DNA of 64,000 nucleotides from Deltaproteobacteria bacterium (GCA_006226595.1 SBGP01000111.1:62001-126000), one strand, 5' to 3'. Shown: positions 1 through 9,007, numbered from the stretch's first letter. Numbers and translations: made by a program. The notes: generated from the letters alone by a model not told the origin.

Positions 1-1526
1 TTCGCCCGAGCCGCGAGCTCCCGCTGCTTCTCCACGCCCTCGGCGAGACCCTCGGCCGTGCGGTAGATACCGACACAGTCCTGGTTCACGTCGCGAAGCG
101 CCTCGTGGATGACGTAGGGGTTCTCGCCATCCTCGCGGTTGAGGATGTCGGTGGCGCTGCGGATGATGCGCTTCGCCTGCTCGTGGTCGACGGCCGGAAG
201 GTCCGAGTTCGCGTCAATGAACTCCTTGGCGCCGACGCCCGCGAGGCGGCCGAAGACGAGGAGGTCGGAGAGGCTGTTGCCACCGAGACGGTTGGCACCG
301 TGCAGTCCGGCGGCGCACTCGCCACAGGCGAACAGACCCGGGACCTTGGTCATCTGGCTGTCGGCGTCGACTCGGATGCCGCCCATCATGTAATGGAAGG
401 TCGGGCCGACCTGCATCGGCTCCTTGGTGATGTCGACCTCGGCCAGCTCCTTGAACTGGTGGTACATCGAGGGAAGCTTCTTCTTGATGTACTCGGCGGG
501 ACGCTGCGAGCCGATGTCGAGGTAGGCACCGCCGTTGGTCGAGCCGCGACCGGCCTTGACCTCCTGGACGATGGCACGGGCCACGACGTCACGGGTGAGG
601 AGTTCGGGAGGCCGGCGGGCGTTCTTGTCGCCAGCGAGCCAGCGCGCCGCCTCTTCCTCGGTGTCCGCGGTCTCGGCCTTGAAGCGGTCCGGGATGTAGT
701 TGTACATGAACCGCTTGCCCTCGGAATTCTTGAGAATTCCGCCCTCACCACGCACGCCCTCGGTGACGAGGATGCCGCGAACGGAGGGGGGCCAGACCAT
801 GCCCGTCGGGTGGAACTGGCAGAACTCCATGTCCATCAGCTCCGCACCCGCGCGGTAGGCCATGCCCTGGCCGTCGCCCGTGTACTCCCAGCTGTTGGAG
901 GTGATGCGCCAGCCCTTGCCGCCGCCGCCGGTGGCGAAGATGATCGCCTTGGCGCGGAAGATGACGAAGCGACCGGTCTCACGCCAGTAGCCGACCATGC
1001 CCGCGATGCGGTCCCCGTCCTTGAGCAGGTCGAGGACGGTGCACTCCATGTGGACCGACAGGCCGCTGTGCACGCCCTTGTCCTGAAGGGTGCGGATCAG
1101 TTCGAGGCCGGTGCGGTCACCCGTGTGCGCGAGGCGCGGGTAGCGGTGGCCACCGAAGTTGCGCTGCGCGATCAGGCCGTCCTTGGTGCGGTCGAAGACG
1201 GCACCCCACTCCTCGAGCTCGCGGATCCGGTCGGGAGCCTGCTTCGCGTGAAGCTCGGCCATGCGCCACTGGTTGAGGAACTTGCCGCCACGCATCGTGT
1301 CGCGGAAGTGGATCTTCCAGTTGTCGCGGGAGTCGACGTTGCCGAGCGCCGCCGCAGCGCCGCCCTCGGCCATGACCGTGTGGGCCTTGCCGAGCAGGGA
1401 CTTGCAGACCACGCCGCAGTCGAGGCCCTGGCGGGAGCACTCGATGGCCGCGCGAAGACCGGCGCCGCCGGCTCCGACGACGATGACGTCATGGGTGATG
1501 GTCTGGATCTCGTTGATGTCCAGCAT
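1..1526 (-). CDS. sdhA: succinate dehydrogenase flavoprotein subunit (C-terminus cut by window edge)
   Basis: This subunit oxidises succinate to fumarate at a covalently bound FAD and passes electrons to the iron-sulfur subunit on the cytoplasmic face of the membrane. The first 508 residues are visible. They show the dinucleotide-binding GAGGAGLRAA near residue 18, the AHTVMAEGG segment whose His49 matches the FAD-attachment histidine, HPTG, the RGEGG active-site loop and HYMMGGI. The ATG at 1526 follows a GGGGAGG about 10 bases upstream. It starts 3 bases after the sdhC stop, so the two genes are one transcription unit. The iron-sulfur subunit gene should lie just beyond position 1. Given the sdhC type, it probably belongs to the Sdh1-like class. 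The identity is secure; the subclass is inferred. Confidence 0.95.
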   Translation of the reverse strand, partial: MLDINEIQTITHDVIVVGAGGAGLRAAIECSRQGLDCGVVCKSLLGKAHTVMAEGGAAAALGNVDSRDNWKIHFRDTMRGGKFLNQWRMAELHAKQAPDRIRELEEWGAVFDRTKDGLIAQRNFGGHRYPRLAHTGDRTGLELIRTLQDKGVHSGLSVHMECTVLDLLKDGDRIAGMVGYWRETGRFVIFRAKAIIFATGGGGKGWRITSNSWEYTGDGQGMAYRAGAELMDMEFCQFHPTGMVWPPSVRGILVTEGVRGEGGILKNSEGKRFMYNYIPDRFKAETADTEEEAARWLAGDKNARRPPELLTRDVVARAIVQEVKAGRGSTNGGAYLDIGSQRPAEYIKKKLPSMYHQFKELAEVDITKEPMQVGPTFHYMMGGIRVDADSQMTKVPGLFACGECAAGLHGANRLGGNSLSDLLVFGRLAGVGAKEFIDANSDLPAVDHEQAKRIIRSATDILNREDGENPYVIHEALRDVNQDCVGIYRTAEGLAEGVEKQRELAARA

Positions 1527-1529
1527 GGT

Positions 1530-2339
1530 CTAGAAGCCTCCCCACGTGTTGGGGTCGGTGATGACGCCCATGGCCACGAGGCGAATGTAGAGGTCGGTGA
1601 ACGCGATCCAGATCAGGCTGGTCCAGGCCCAGCGCATGTGGTTCTCGTTCAGCTTGGTCACGCCCTGCCAGGCGCCGTAGCGAAGCCGCGGAACGGCACC
1701 GCAGGAGAAACAGTTCAGCTGGCCGCCGACAAGGTGGCGCCAGGCGTGGCATCCGAGCGTGTAGAAGCTCAGGAACACGCAGTTCATCACCATGATGATG
1801 CTGCCGAGGCCCACGCCGAACTCACCCTCGTGGAAGAAGCCCATCGCAGCCTCGTAGTAGAGGTACGGCAGGAGCAGCAGGGCGCCGTAGAGCGCGTAGC
1901 GGTGCAGGTTCTGGAAGACCAGCAGGAAGGTCTCGCCGCGGTAGTCCTGCGGGCGGGCGCCGACCGCACAGCCCGGGGGCGTGCCGAAGAACGCGCGGTA
2001 GTAGGCCTTGCGGTAGTAGTAGCAGGTGATGCGGAACGCACCGGGCGCGAAGCCCGCGACCAGCGCGGGGCTGATCAGCGCCGGCCACCAGCCCGGCAGC
2101 ATGCCGAAGAAGGCCGCGTGGCCGCCCTCGGGCGCGTGGTGCAGGTAGAACGGGTAGAACGGCGACATGTAGGGACCAGCCGCGTAGTTCGCGTCCGTCC
2201 AGGCCGCCCAGAAGTAGTAAAGCAGCCAGGCCGACAGTCCCGCGAAGGTCACGGCGGGGCCAACCCACCAGTTGTCCGTGCGGAAGGTCTTTGCCCAGCC
2301 GTTCTCGTGACCGCCAACGCCGGTCGGATTCGCTGCCAT
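1530..2339 (-). CDS. sdhC: succinate dehydrogenase membrane anchor, Sdh1-like with a possible Rieske-type site
   Basis: This 269-residue polytopic membrane protein precedes sdhA by 3 bases and takes the place of the SdhC/SdhD haem anchors. Several aromatic-rich hydrophobic segments are visible (about residues 27-45, 82-100, 145-165, 178-197 and 238-256). Between helices lies C197-H198, H202, then C210 and C213 in NCFSCG, a His/Cys set able to hold an iron-sulfur cluster. The mycobacterial Sdh1 anchor is known to carry a membrane-embedded Rieske cluster and no haem. I infer the same class here from the ligand pattern and gene order. The ATG start has AAGGAG 6-8 bases upstream. The quinone site and reaction direction cannot be read from the sequence. 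Confidence 0.75.
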   Translation of the reverse strand: MAANPTGVGGHENGWAKTFRTDNWWVGPAVTFAGLSAWLLYYFWAAWTDANYAAGPYMSPFYPFYLHHAPEGGHAAFFGMLPGWWPALISPALVAGFAPGAFRITCYYYRKAYYRAFFGTPPGCAVGARPQDYRGETFLLVFQNLHRYALYGALLLLPYLYYEAAMGFFHEGEFGVGLGSIIMVMNCVFLSFYTLGCHAWRHLVGGQLNCFSCGAVPRLRYGAWQGVTKLNENHMRWAWTSLIWIAFTDLYIRLVAMGVITDPNTWGGF

Positions 2340-2567
2340 GCCTTCTCCTTGGCGCGTAAGAGGCTGCGAATACTACGCTGGGTGCCTCGTGGCCACGCCG
2401 TGCCGCGATTTGTTTTCGTGCGCTGAGCCGCTGTTCAGCGGCACAGTCCGGGGATGTCGAATTCTCGGAAACGCGACGCCGCGCCAGATCCCGCTGTGCA
2501 CCGAGGCAATGCACCGTCCCGCGCGCGCGGCACCCGAGACGCAGTGGTGCGTTCCTCCAAACGACGA

Positions 2568-2591
2568 GAGCCGCCCCCGGGGGGACGGCTC
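2568..2591 (-). terminator. hairpin downstream of metK
   Basis: This is an almost perfect GC-rich inverted repeat (GAGCCG...CGGCTC with one mismatched position), starting about 28 bases after the metK stop. It is followed on the minus strand by a weakly T-rich GTCGTTT. It plausibly separates metK from sdhCA. The U-tract is short, so the call is tentative. The rest of the 280-base gap (2340-2619) shows no convincing gene or promoter. Confidence 0.45.
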
Positions 2592-2619
2592 CACATCGTC
2601 ACGGCCGGGGCCGCGGATC

Positions 2620-3780
2620 TCAGCCGAGGTAGTTCTTGACCGCGTCGACCATGTCCGTCTTCTCCCAGGGGAAGCCCGGGCGACCGAAGTGGCCGTGCGC
2701 CGCGGTGCGACGGTAGATCGGCTGGAGCAGGCCGAGGTGCTCGATGAGCGCGGCGGGCTTGAGCGGGAAGAGCTCGCGCACACACTCGGAGAGCTTCTCG
2801 TCGCTGACCTTGCCGGTGCCGTAGGTGTCAACCATGACGGAAACCGGGTCCGCCACGCCGATGGCGTAGGCGACCTGGACCAGGGCGCGGTCGGCGTAGC
2901 CGGCGGCGACGAGGTTCTTGGCCACGTAGCGGGTCATGTACGCCGCGGAGCGGTCGACCTTGGACGGGTCCTTGCCGGAGAAGGCGCCGCCACCGTGGGA
3001 GCCGTGGCCACCGTAGGTGTCGACGATGATCTTGCGGCCGGTGAGGCCGGCGTCACCCATCGGGCCACCGATGACGAAGCGGCCGGTGGGGTTCACGAAC
3101 AGGCGGGTGTTCGCGTCGCGCAGGTGCTCCGGGATGGTCTTCTCGATGACTTCCTTGATGATGCCCTCGCGGAGGTCGTCATGGGAGACGTCCTCGGCGT
3201 GCTGGGAAGACACGACCACGGCGTCGACGCGCACGGGCTTGCCATCGCGGTACTCGACGGTGACCTGGGTCTTGCCGTCGGGACGCAGGTACGGAAGCGT
3301 GCCGTTGTTGCGCACCTCGGAGAGCTTCTCGCTCATCCGGTGGCTGTAGTAGATGCTCGCGGGCATGAGCGCGTCGGTCTCGGTGCAGGCGTAGCCGAAC
3401 ATCATGCCCTGGTCACCGGCGCCCTGCTCGGAGTACAGGCCAGCGCCCTCGTCGACGCCCTGCGCGATGTCGGGGCTCTGCTGCTCGACCGCGACCAGGA
3501 TGGCGCAGGTGTTCGCGTCGAAGCCCATGTCGCTGTGGGTGTAGCCGATGTCCCGGACCGTCTCGCGGACGATGGAGGGGTAGTCGATCTTGGCGTGGGA
3601 GGTGATCTCGCCGGCGAGCAGCACGAATCCGGTCTTCACCGAGGTCTCGCAAGCCACGCGGGACCGGGGGTCCTCGGCGAGGTGCGCGTCGAGAACCGCG
3701 TCAGAGATGTTGTCGCAGATCTTGTCCGGGTGCCCTTCGGTCACGGACTCGGAGGTGAAGAGGAAGTTCTGCAGGGCCAT
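2620..3780 (-). CDS. metK: S-adenosylmethionine synthetase
   Basis: MetK makes S-adenosylmethionine from methionine and ATP in the cytoplasm. The protein is 386 residues, the usual length for the family. It shows the N-terminal SVTEGHPDK methionine/ATP-binding segment, [12 protein letters not shown], the [13 protein letters not shown] stretch and the glycine-rich [16 protein letters not shown] phosphate loop. The open frame runs 39 codons further upstream, but that stretch (starting [11 protein letters not shown]) is not MetK-like, and the ATG at 3780 begins the canonical [13 protein letters not shown]. No SAM riboswitch fold was recognised in the short leader. Confidence 0.96.
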   Translation of the reverse strand: MALQNFLFTSESVTEGHPDKICDNISDAVLDAHLAEDPRSRVACETSVKTGFVLLAGEITSHAKIDYPSIVRETVRDIGYTHSDMGFDANTCAILVAVEQQSPDIAQGVDEGAGLYSEQGAGDQGMMFGYACTETDALMPASIYYSHRMSEKLSEVRNNGTLPYLRPDGKTQVTVEYRDGKPVRVDAVVVSSQHAEDVSHDDLREGIIKEVIEKTIPEHLRDANTRLFVNPTGRFVIGGPMGDAGLTGRKIIVDTYGGHGSHGGGAFSGKDPSKVDRSAAYMTRYVAKNLVAAGYADRALVQVAYAIGVADPVSVMVDTYGTGKVSDEKLSECVRELFPLKPAALIEHLGLLQPIYRRTAAHGHFGRPGFPWEKTDMVDAVKNYLG

Positions 3781-3860
3781 GGTGAATCGCCTCGGGGGAA
3801 GGGGCACGGATGCCGGAGGGTCCACCGGGTTATCCCAACAGGCCGCTCTGTCAAGAAGCA

Positions 3861-3884
3861 GGGCCGCCCCGAAAAGGACGGCCC
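3861..3884 (-). terminator. hairpin between hpf and metK
   Basis: A 9-base stem with one G-U wobble encloses a TTTTCG loop and is followed on the minus strand by TGCTTCTTG. It lies about 40 bases after the hpf stop and would separate rpoN-hpf from metK. The U-tract is imperfect. Confidence 0.4.
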
Positions 3885-3925
3885 CAAGCTGACTCACGGG
3901 TCAGAAACGCCTTCGAACAACGGAC

Positions 3926-4288
3926 TCAGTAGTCGACGACGACCTCATCCTCGTCGAAGTCCTCGGCACCCTCGGCCTCCGCACCCTCGCCGCGCGAGCG
4001 GTGACGGTCGATGCGACGCTCCTTGGCGCGGCGGAGCTGCTCCTCCATGCCGTGGAACATCTTGTCGAGCGCGGTGCGAAGGTCGTCGTCGGTCACGGCC
4101 TGCTTGTGCGTGGCACCGTGGTTGTTGACGACGCAGTCGACCTCGAAGGTGCCATGCTCCCGGTTGACGGTGATGTGCGCCTCCGCGGCCGGATCGAGGA
4201 AGCGCTGAAGCTTGTCGAACAAGGCCTCGGCACGTCGCCGAACCTCGTCCCTGCCCCGCATGTTCCGGAAGCTCACTTCGAGTCGCAT
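3926..4288 (-). CDS. hpf: ribosome hibernation promoting factor, short form
   Basis: This 120-residue protein has the HPF/RaiA fold signature: MRLEVSFRNM at the start, a predicted helix DEVRRRAEALFDKL, the strand AHITVNREHG, then a second helix LRTALDKMFHGMEEQLRRAKER. HPF binds the 30S decoding channel and promotes inactive 100S ribosomes in stationary phase. The C-terminal dimerisation domain of long HPFs is absent; an acidic tail (EGAEDFDEDEVVVDY) ends the protein. It begins 26 bases after rpoN, the classical rpoN-hpf order. GAGGAGG lies 5 bases before the ATG. Confidence 0.9.
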   Translation of the reverse strand: MRLEVSFRNMRGRDEVRRRAEALFDKLQRFLDPAAEAHITVNREHGTFEVDCVVNNHGATHKQAVTDDDLRTALDKMFHGMEEQLRRAKERRIDRHRSRGEGAEAEGAEDFDEDEVVVDY

Positions 4289-4314
4289 CCCACCTCCTCG
4301 GCCTGTTCGGCCAC

Positions 4315-5787
4315 CTAGAACACCTGCTTGCGCTTGGAGCTCGACAGGATGCCGAGCGCCTCGCGGTACTTGGCGACCGTGCGGCGAGCCACACGAACGC
4401 CGTCTTCACTCAGCTTCTTGGCCAGGGCCTGGTCCGAGAGCGGCTTCTTGGGGTTCTCGTCAGCCACCAGTGAGCGAATGCGCTCCTTGATGGCCTCGGC
4501 CGCCATGTCGCCGCCCGCGTCCTGACGCACGCCGGAGCTGAAGAAGAACTTGAGATCCACGATGCCGTGGGGCGTGTGCACGTACTTGTTGGTCGTGGCC
4601 CGAGACACCGTGGACATGTGGACGTCGATGTCGTCCGCGACATCCTGGAGCACCAGCGGCCGCAGCCCCTGCACACCGTGGTCGAAGAAGTCGCGCTGGA
4701 ACTTGAGAATGCTCTCCATCACCCGCCGAATCGTGCGTCGGCGCTTGTGGATGGACTTGATCAGGAACTCCGCACCCTTGAGCTTCTCGATGAGGTAGTC
4801 CTTGTCCTCCTTCGAAGCGCCCTCGAGGATCTTGCGGTAGTAGCCGCTGATCTTGAGCTCGGGCATGCCCTCCTCGTTGAGGAGCACGATCCACTCGTCG
4901 TTGATCTTCTGAACGTAGAGATCCGGCTCGATGTACCGCGGTTCCTCGGAGACGAAGGCACGCCCGGGGTGGGGCTCCAGCTCCTGGATCATCTTGTGGT
5001 ACTCGATCACGTCCTCGAGCTCGAGGTCGAGGTCGCGGGAAATCGCCGCGTAGTTCTTGCGCTCGAGGTTGCCGAGGTGCTGTCCGAGGATGCGCTCGAA
5101 CATGTCGTCTTCGGGGTAGGCCTGGCGCGCCTGGAAGATCAGGCACTCGCCGAGGTCCCGTGCCCCGCAGCCCGGTGGGTCGAGCGTCTGCACGAGCTCG
5201 AGTGCGTCGTTGGCCAGGTCTTCGTCGACCCCGGTCTCTTCGATGATCTCCTCGAGCGAGCACCCGAGGTAGCCGCGGTGATCCAGGTTGTGCACGATGG
5301 CCTCGGCCGCACGGTACTCGTCGTCGTGCATGCGCATCATGTGCAGCTGGAACAGCAGGTGGTCCGCGAGGGACTCGCCGTAGGTGAGGTTCGTCTCGAT
5401 CGGCGGGAGGTCGTCGTGGATCGTGCCACCGAGTGAGCCCGAGGCCAGCCCCGGCCCACGATCGGACATGTGCTGGAGGAACTTCTCCCAGTCGACGTTG
5501 GTCTCGGCGCCGTTCTGCTGCTCGATGCGGTCATCGCGGTCCGCCGCCGCCTTGTCGCGGAGGCCCCCGTCGCCGAGGCCCTCACCGTGCTCGGTGTGCG
5601 GAACGGCTTCGAGCGTCGGGTTCTCGAGAAGCTGCTCCTCCACGTGGGCCACCATCTCGGTGTGGCTGTACTGCAGAAGCTTGATGGCCTGCCGGAGTCG
5701 CGGCGTGATGACCAGGCTCTGAGTCTGCTTGTACTGGAGGGAAAGGTTGAGCGCCACGGTGTAGGCGGTCTCCGTCGCGGAGCGCAA
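4315..5787 (-). CDS. rpoN: RNA polymerase sigma-54 factor
   Basis: Sigma-54 directs RNA polymerase to -24/-12 promoters that need an AAA+ activator. The 490-residue protein has the N-terminal glutamine-containing region (LQYKQTQSLVITPRLRQAIKLLQ area, about 17-40), a core-binding domain, and the RpoN box ARRTVAKYREA at about 467-477. The start is uncertain. A TTG at 5787 lies 10 bases after AAGGAG. A GTG at 5757 (giving VALNLSLQYK) is closer to the usual family N-terminus but has a poorer ribosome site. The gene is followed by hpf. Confidence 0.95.
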   Translation of the reverse strand: MRSATETAYTVALNLSLQYKQTQSLVITPRLRQAIKLLQYSHTEMVAHVEEQLLENPTLEAVPHTEHGEGLGDGGLRDKAAADRDDRIEQQNGAETNVDWEKFLQHMSDRGPGLASGSLGGTIHDDLPPIETNLTYGESLADHLLFQLHMMRMHDDEYRAAEAIVHNLDHRGYLGCSLEEIIEETGVDEDLANDALELVQTLDPPGCGARDLGECLIFQARQAYPEDDMFERILGQHLGNLERKNYAAISRDLDLELEDVIEYHKMIQELEPHPGRAFVSEEPRYIEPDLYVQKINDEWIVLLNEEGMPELKISGYYRKILEGASKEDKDYLIEKLKGAEFLIKSIHKRRRTIRRVMESILKFQRDFFDHGVQGLRPLVLQDVADDIDVHMSTVSRATTNKYVHTPHGIVDLKFFFSSGVRQDAGGDMAAEAIKERIRSLVADENPKKPLSDQALAKKLSEDGVRVARRTVAKYREALGILSSSKRKQVF

Positions 5788-5825
5788 ACGCGCTCCACTC
5801 CTTGCTTTTCGATGGATTCAAGCTC

Positions 5826-5853
5826 AGTGTACCGCGGCGACTGGCGAGGGCAA
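5826..5853 (-). promoter_or_regulatory. candidate sigma-70-type promoter for rpoN
   Basis: TTGCCC (5853-5848) and TACACT (5831-5826) are separated by 16 bases, 39 bases upstream of the TTG start. Each box matches consensus at four of six positions. This is a sequence match only. Confidence 0.4.
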
Positions 5854-6054
5854 GCCCCCACCCCGCGACGCTCTAAGCGAATTCCGTGCCAAGGTGCGAA
5901 GGACCGCCAACTTGGGCCAATTCAAACTCTGTCACTGAGGCGTCGCTCAGCAATCGAGCCGTGGCGCGCACCGCGAACACGTGGGTCGACGCTGGCTCGC
6001 GGGCGGTTCGCGCCCCCGCACGCGGGTCGTCCGCTGCGCGGGGGAGCCCACCTA

Positions 6055-7686
6055 CTACGCCGTGGCCGCCTGGGCGCTGCGGCTCTTGGCGCGCTTGGCC
6101 TCGGCCACTGCCTTCACGTACGAGGCGAAGAGCGGATGCGGCGCCAGCGGGCGGCTCTTGAACTCGGGGTGGAACTGGCATGCCAGGAACCAAGGGTGGT
6201 CATCGAGCTCGACGATCTCGGCGAGCACGCGGTCCGGCGACCAGCCGCTGATCTTGAGGCCGCCGTCGATGAGCGCCTTGTGGAACGCCGGGTTCACCTC
6301 GAAGCGGTGGCGATGGCGCTCGTCGATGTGGTCTCCGCCGTAGATGGCATGCGCCAGCGTGTCGGCGCCCAGATCACACGGGTAGCTGCCGAGACGCATC
6401 GTGCCGCCCTTCTGGGTGACCTGACGCTGCTCGTCCATGAGCTCGATCACCGCGTGCTTGGGCTGCGGATCGAACTCGCGGCTGTTGGCACCGTCGAGGC
6501 CCAGGACGTGGCGGGCGTACTCGACCACGGCCATCTGCAGGCCGAGGCAGATGCCGAAGAACGGCACCTTGTTCTCGCGAGCGTAGCGAATGGCGGCGAT
6601 CTTGCCTTCGGTGCCGCGGACACCGAAGCCGCCGGGCACGAGCACGCCGTCGATCTCGCCCAGCGAAGATGCCGGATCGTCGATGTCGATGGTCTCGGAG
6701 TCCACGAATACAAGCTCGACCTTCGCGTTGTGGGCGAGACCACCGTGATGCAGCGCCTCGTTGAGGCTCTTGTACGTGTCGGTGAGGTGCACGTACTTGC
6801 CGCAGATCGCGATGCGAACGGTGATCGCCGGGTGCTTCAGCCGCGCGACGAGGTCCTTCCACGGCTCGAGGTTGGCCGAGGCGGCCCAGATGCCGAGCTT
6901 CTCGAGCACGCGGTCGTCCACCGCCTCGTCGGCGAGCTTCTGCGGCAGCTCATAGATGTGGTCGACGTCGGGCACGCTGATCACGTCGCGCTCGTCGACG
7001 TTGCAGAAGCGGCTGATCTTCGCGCGCAGCTCCTTGTCGATCGGCATCTCCGAGCGGCAGAACAGGATGTCGGGCTGGATGCCGACCTCGCGAAGCTCCT
7101 TCACTGAGTGCTGCGTGGGCTTGGTCTTCAGCTCGCCGGAGGTCTTGATGTACGGCACCAGCGTGAGGTGGATGAACAGGACGTTCTCGGGCCCGACGTC
7201 CATGCGGAACTGACGGATCGCCTCGAGGAACGGCAGGCCCTCGATGTCACCGACCGTGCCACCGACCTCGACGATGCACAGGTCCACATCCTCGGCCGCC
7301 ACGTGGATCCGTCGCTTGATCTCGTCGGTGATGTGGGGAATGACCTGGACCGTGCGGCCGAGGTACTCGCCGGAGCGCTCGCGGTTGATCACGGACTGGT
7401 ACACCTTGCCGGTCGTGAAGCTGTTGCGCTTGCGCATGACCGAGGTCGTGAACCGCTCGTAGTGGCCCAGATCGAGGTCGGTCTCCGCGCCGTCCTCGGT
7501 CACGTAGACCTCGCCGTGCTGGTACGGCGACATCGTGCCGGGATCCACGTTGATGTACGGGTCCATCTTCACGTTGGTGATCGACAGGCCACGCGTCTCG
7601 AGGATCGCCCCAAGCGCCGCAGCGGAGAGCCCCTTGCCAAGGGAGGACAGCACGCCACCGGTGATGAAGATGTACTTCTTGCGCAT
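6055..7686 (-). CDS. pyrG: CTP synthase
   Basis: PyrG aminates UTP to CTP using ATP and glutamine. The protein is 543 residues, close to the E. coli 545. The N-terminal synthetase domain begins [18 protein letters not shown] (P-loop). The C-terminal glutamine amidotransferase domain carries the nucleophile in [11 protein letters not shown] and the His/Glu pair in the [12 protein letters not shown] segment. Two ATGs abut (7689 and 7686); I take 7686 because GAGG is then 6 bases away rather than 3. A perfect intrinsic terminator ends 17 bases upstream of this start, which suggests leader attenuation (separate entry). Confidence 0.96.
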   Translation of the reverse strand: MRKKYIFITGGVLSSLGKGLSAAALGAILETRGLSITNVKMDPYINVDPGTMSPYQHGEVYVTEDGAETDLDLGHYERFTTSVMRKRNSFTTGKVYQSVINRERSGEYLGRTVQVIPHITDEIKRRIHVAAEDVDLCIVEVGGTVGDIEGLPFLEAIRQFRMDVGPENVLFIHLTLVPYIKTSGELKTKPTQHSVKELREVGIQPDILFCRSEMPIDKELRAKISRFCNVDERDVISVPDVDHIYELPQKLADEAVDDRVLEKLGIWAASANLEPWKDLVARLKHPAITVRIAICGKYVHLTDTYKSLNEALHHGGLAHNAKVELVFVDSETIDIDDPASSLGEIDGVLVPGGFGVRGTEGKIAAIRYARENKVPFFGICLGLQMAVVEYARHVLGLDGANSREFDPQPKHAVIELMDEQRQVTQKGGTMRLGSYPCDLGADTLAHAIYGGDHIDERHRHRFEVNPAFHKALIDGGLKISGWSPDRVLAEIVELDDHPWFLACQFHPEFKSRPLAPHPLFASYVKAVAEAKRAKSRSAQAATA

Positions 7687-7703
7687 CATTCGCCTCGAAA
7701 CGG

Positions 7704-7726
7704 AAAAACCCGCCTCTGGAGGCGGG
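7704..7726 (-). terminator. intrinsic terminator in the pyrG leader, candidate attenuator
   Basis: An 8-base perfect stem (CCCGCCTC pairing with GAGGCGGG, two-base loop) is followed at once by TTTTT on the minus strand, 17 bases before the pyrG ATG at 7686. The upstream rpsI gene already has its own hairpin at 8041-8065, so this one is unlikely to be the rpsI terminator. It could attenuate pyrG, as in the Bacillus pyrG leader, or end a small RNA made from 7727-8040. Confidence 0.7.
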
Positions 7727-8040
7727 TGGTTTGGCTGGGTCAGGCGCCGATCGCGAGGGCGACTCGCCCAGCCCCTCGGACCGAGGTGCGCTGGGTGACA
7801 AGTTGCCGGGTCCGCGACAGTGGCCCTCCTTCCCCGCTTTTGCAGGGAAGTCCTGAAAACTTGCCGCGCAAAGTAACGGCGCCGACAGGCTGTGTCCTGC
7901 AACTTCCAAGAAACAGACACGGAGGAGGAGGCTCGCCCGCTCCACGCGGCCCGGCGCGCTCGGGCCTACCGCTGCCATGCCCCCGGGGGATGGCGCGTCG
8001 AACCCGTCCATACCAGGCAATCACCGACCCCAGACGCACG
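7727..8040. other. gene-free stretch between two minus-strand terminators
   Basis: These 314 bases hold no convincing protein gene on either strand. They lie between the rpsI hairpin and the pyrG leader terminator, so a pyrG promoter, a leader RNA or a small RNA must be in here. A TTGTCA is present on the minus strand near 7797-7802 and a GGTTCGAC near 8000, but I could not complete either into a promoter or a tRNA-like fold. Confidence 0.5.
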
Positions 8041-8065
8041 AAAGCCCCGCCCAGAGGGCGAGGCT
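8041..8065 (-). terminator. terminator after rpsI
   Basis: A 10-base stem with one G-U pair and a three-base loop, followed by TTTCG on the minus strand, lies 23 bases after the rpsI stop. It most likely ends the rplM-rpsI operon. Confidence 0.6.
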
Positions 8066-8087
8066 TCGGTGTTCTCGACGAAGCAGA

Positions 8088-8483
8088 CTAGCGCTTGGAG
8101 AACTGGAACCGGCGACGGGCGCCCGGCTGACCGTACTTCTTACGCTCGACCTTACGGGCGTCGCGGGTCAGGAAGCCAGCGCGCTTGAGGGCCTCGCGGA
8201 GGTTCGGGTTCGCCGAGCACAGGGCGCGGGCGAGACCGAGGCGGATGGCGCCGGCCTGGCCGGTGTGGCCACCACCACGCACCGTGACGAACGCGTCGAA
8301 CTGCGCGGCGGTCTCGGTGAGGTTGAGCGGCTGGGTCAGGTCCATCCGCAGCGTCTCACGGACGAAGTACTCGTCGACGGGAGACTTGTTCACGAAGATG
8401 CGGCCGTTGCCGGGACGCAGGTACACGCGCGCGGTGGCGGTCTTGCGGCGGCCGGTGCCGTTGTACTGGGAAGTGCGAGCCAT
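8088..8483 (-). CDS. rpsI: 30S ribosomal protein S9
   Basis: This 131-residue protein has the S9 hallmarks: [19 protein letters not shown] at the N-terminus, the [21 protein letters not shown] core, and a basic C-terminal tail ending [11 protein letters not shown], whose last residues contact P-site tRNA. It starts 11 bases after rplM, the conserved rplM-rpsI order. The identity is certain. Confidence 0.97.
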   Translation of the reverse strand: MARTSQYNGTGRRKTATARVYLRPGNGRIFVNKSPVDEYFVRETLRMDLTQPLNLTETAAQFDAFVTVRGGGHTGQAGAIRLGLARALCSANPNLREALKRAGFLTRDARKVERKKYGQPGARRRFQFSKR

Positions 8484-8494
8484 GGAACTGGACC

Positions 8495-8926
8495 TCAGTT
8501 GACCGGCAGCGGCTTGGGCTGCTGGGCGGCGTGGGGATGCTCGGAGCCGGCGTAGACCTTGAGCTTCTTGATGAGCTGGCGGGAGAGGCGGTTCTTCGGG
8601 AGCATGCCCTTCACAGCCTGCTGGAGCATCCGCTCGGGATCCTCCTCGCGCACGGTGCGCGCGTCGATGCTGCGAAGTCCACCCGGGAAACCGGAGTGGC
8701 GGTGGTACAGCTTCTGGTCGAGCTTGCGGCCGGACAGACGGATCTGGCTGGCGTTGGTGACGATGACGAAGTCACCGGCATCGACGTGAGGCGTGAACGT
8801 GGGCTTGTGCTTGCCGCGCAGAACCATCGCGATCTGGCTCGCAAGACGACCGAGGGTGTGCTCGGATGCGTCGACGACGAACCACTCGCGCTCGATCTCA
8901 CCGGGCTTTGCGGAGTAGGTGCGCAT
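8495..8926 (-). CDS. rplM: 50S ribosomal protein L13
   Basis: This 143-residue protein is full length for L13. It shows [18 protein letters not shown] near the N-terminus, [18 protein letters not shown] and the [13 protein letters not shown] motif. The frame is open for 27 more codons upstream, but the ATG at 8926 begins the canonical [10 protein letters not shown]. It is the first gene of the rplM-rpsI operon. The leader carries a hairpin that could be a target for autogenous control (separate entry). Confidence 0.97.
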   Translation of the reverse strand: MRTYSAKPGEIEREWFVVDASEHTLGRLASQIAMVLRGKHKPTFTPHVDAGDFVIVTNASQIRLSGRKLDQKLYHRHSGFPGGLRSIDARTVREEDPERMLQQAVKGMLPKNRLSRQLIKKLKVYAGSEHPHAAQQPKPLPVN

Positions 8927-8948
8927 GGTGGGCTTTCCAATCTGGTTT

Positions 8949-8968
8949 GGGAACCTGACCTGGTTCCC
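8949..8968 (-). promoter_or_regulatory. hairpin in the rplM leader, candidate L13 autoregulatory element
   Basis: A perfect 7-base stem, GGGAACC with GGTTCCC, and a 6-base loop end 22 bases before the rplM ATG. L13 represses its own operon through a leader structure in several bacteria. The position fits, but I cannot match the known consensus folds. Confidence 0.4.
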
Positions 8969-8978
8969 GAGCCCGCGG

Positions 8979-9007
8979 GGTTTATTCGACCCCGGCGGCA
9001 CTGTCAA
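8979..9007 (-). promoter_or_regulatory. sigma-70-type promoter for rplM-rpsI
   Basis: A perfect TTGACA (9007-9002) is followed after 17 bases by TAAACC (8984-8979). The -35 box overlaps the stop codon of the upstream lipoprotein gene. Transcription would begin near 8971, leaving a leader of about 45 bases that includes the hairpin. Confidence 0.6.

Noticed and set aside
105-2426. Long plus-strand ORF of 773 codons opposite sdhA/sdhC, and many similar antisense ORFs
   Set aside because: They are shadows of GC-rich coding on the other strand; the translations are Ala/Arg/Val-rich with no recognisable motifs.
3829-3854. TTGACA and GATAAC upstream of metK as a promoter
   Set aside because: The spacer is only 14 bases, too short for a standard sigma-70 promoter.
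7990-8010. GGTTCGAC resembling a tRNA T-loop or the 5' end of tmRNA
   Set aside because: No T-stem pairing, no acceptor stem and no matching 3' end were found.
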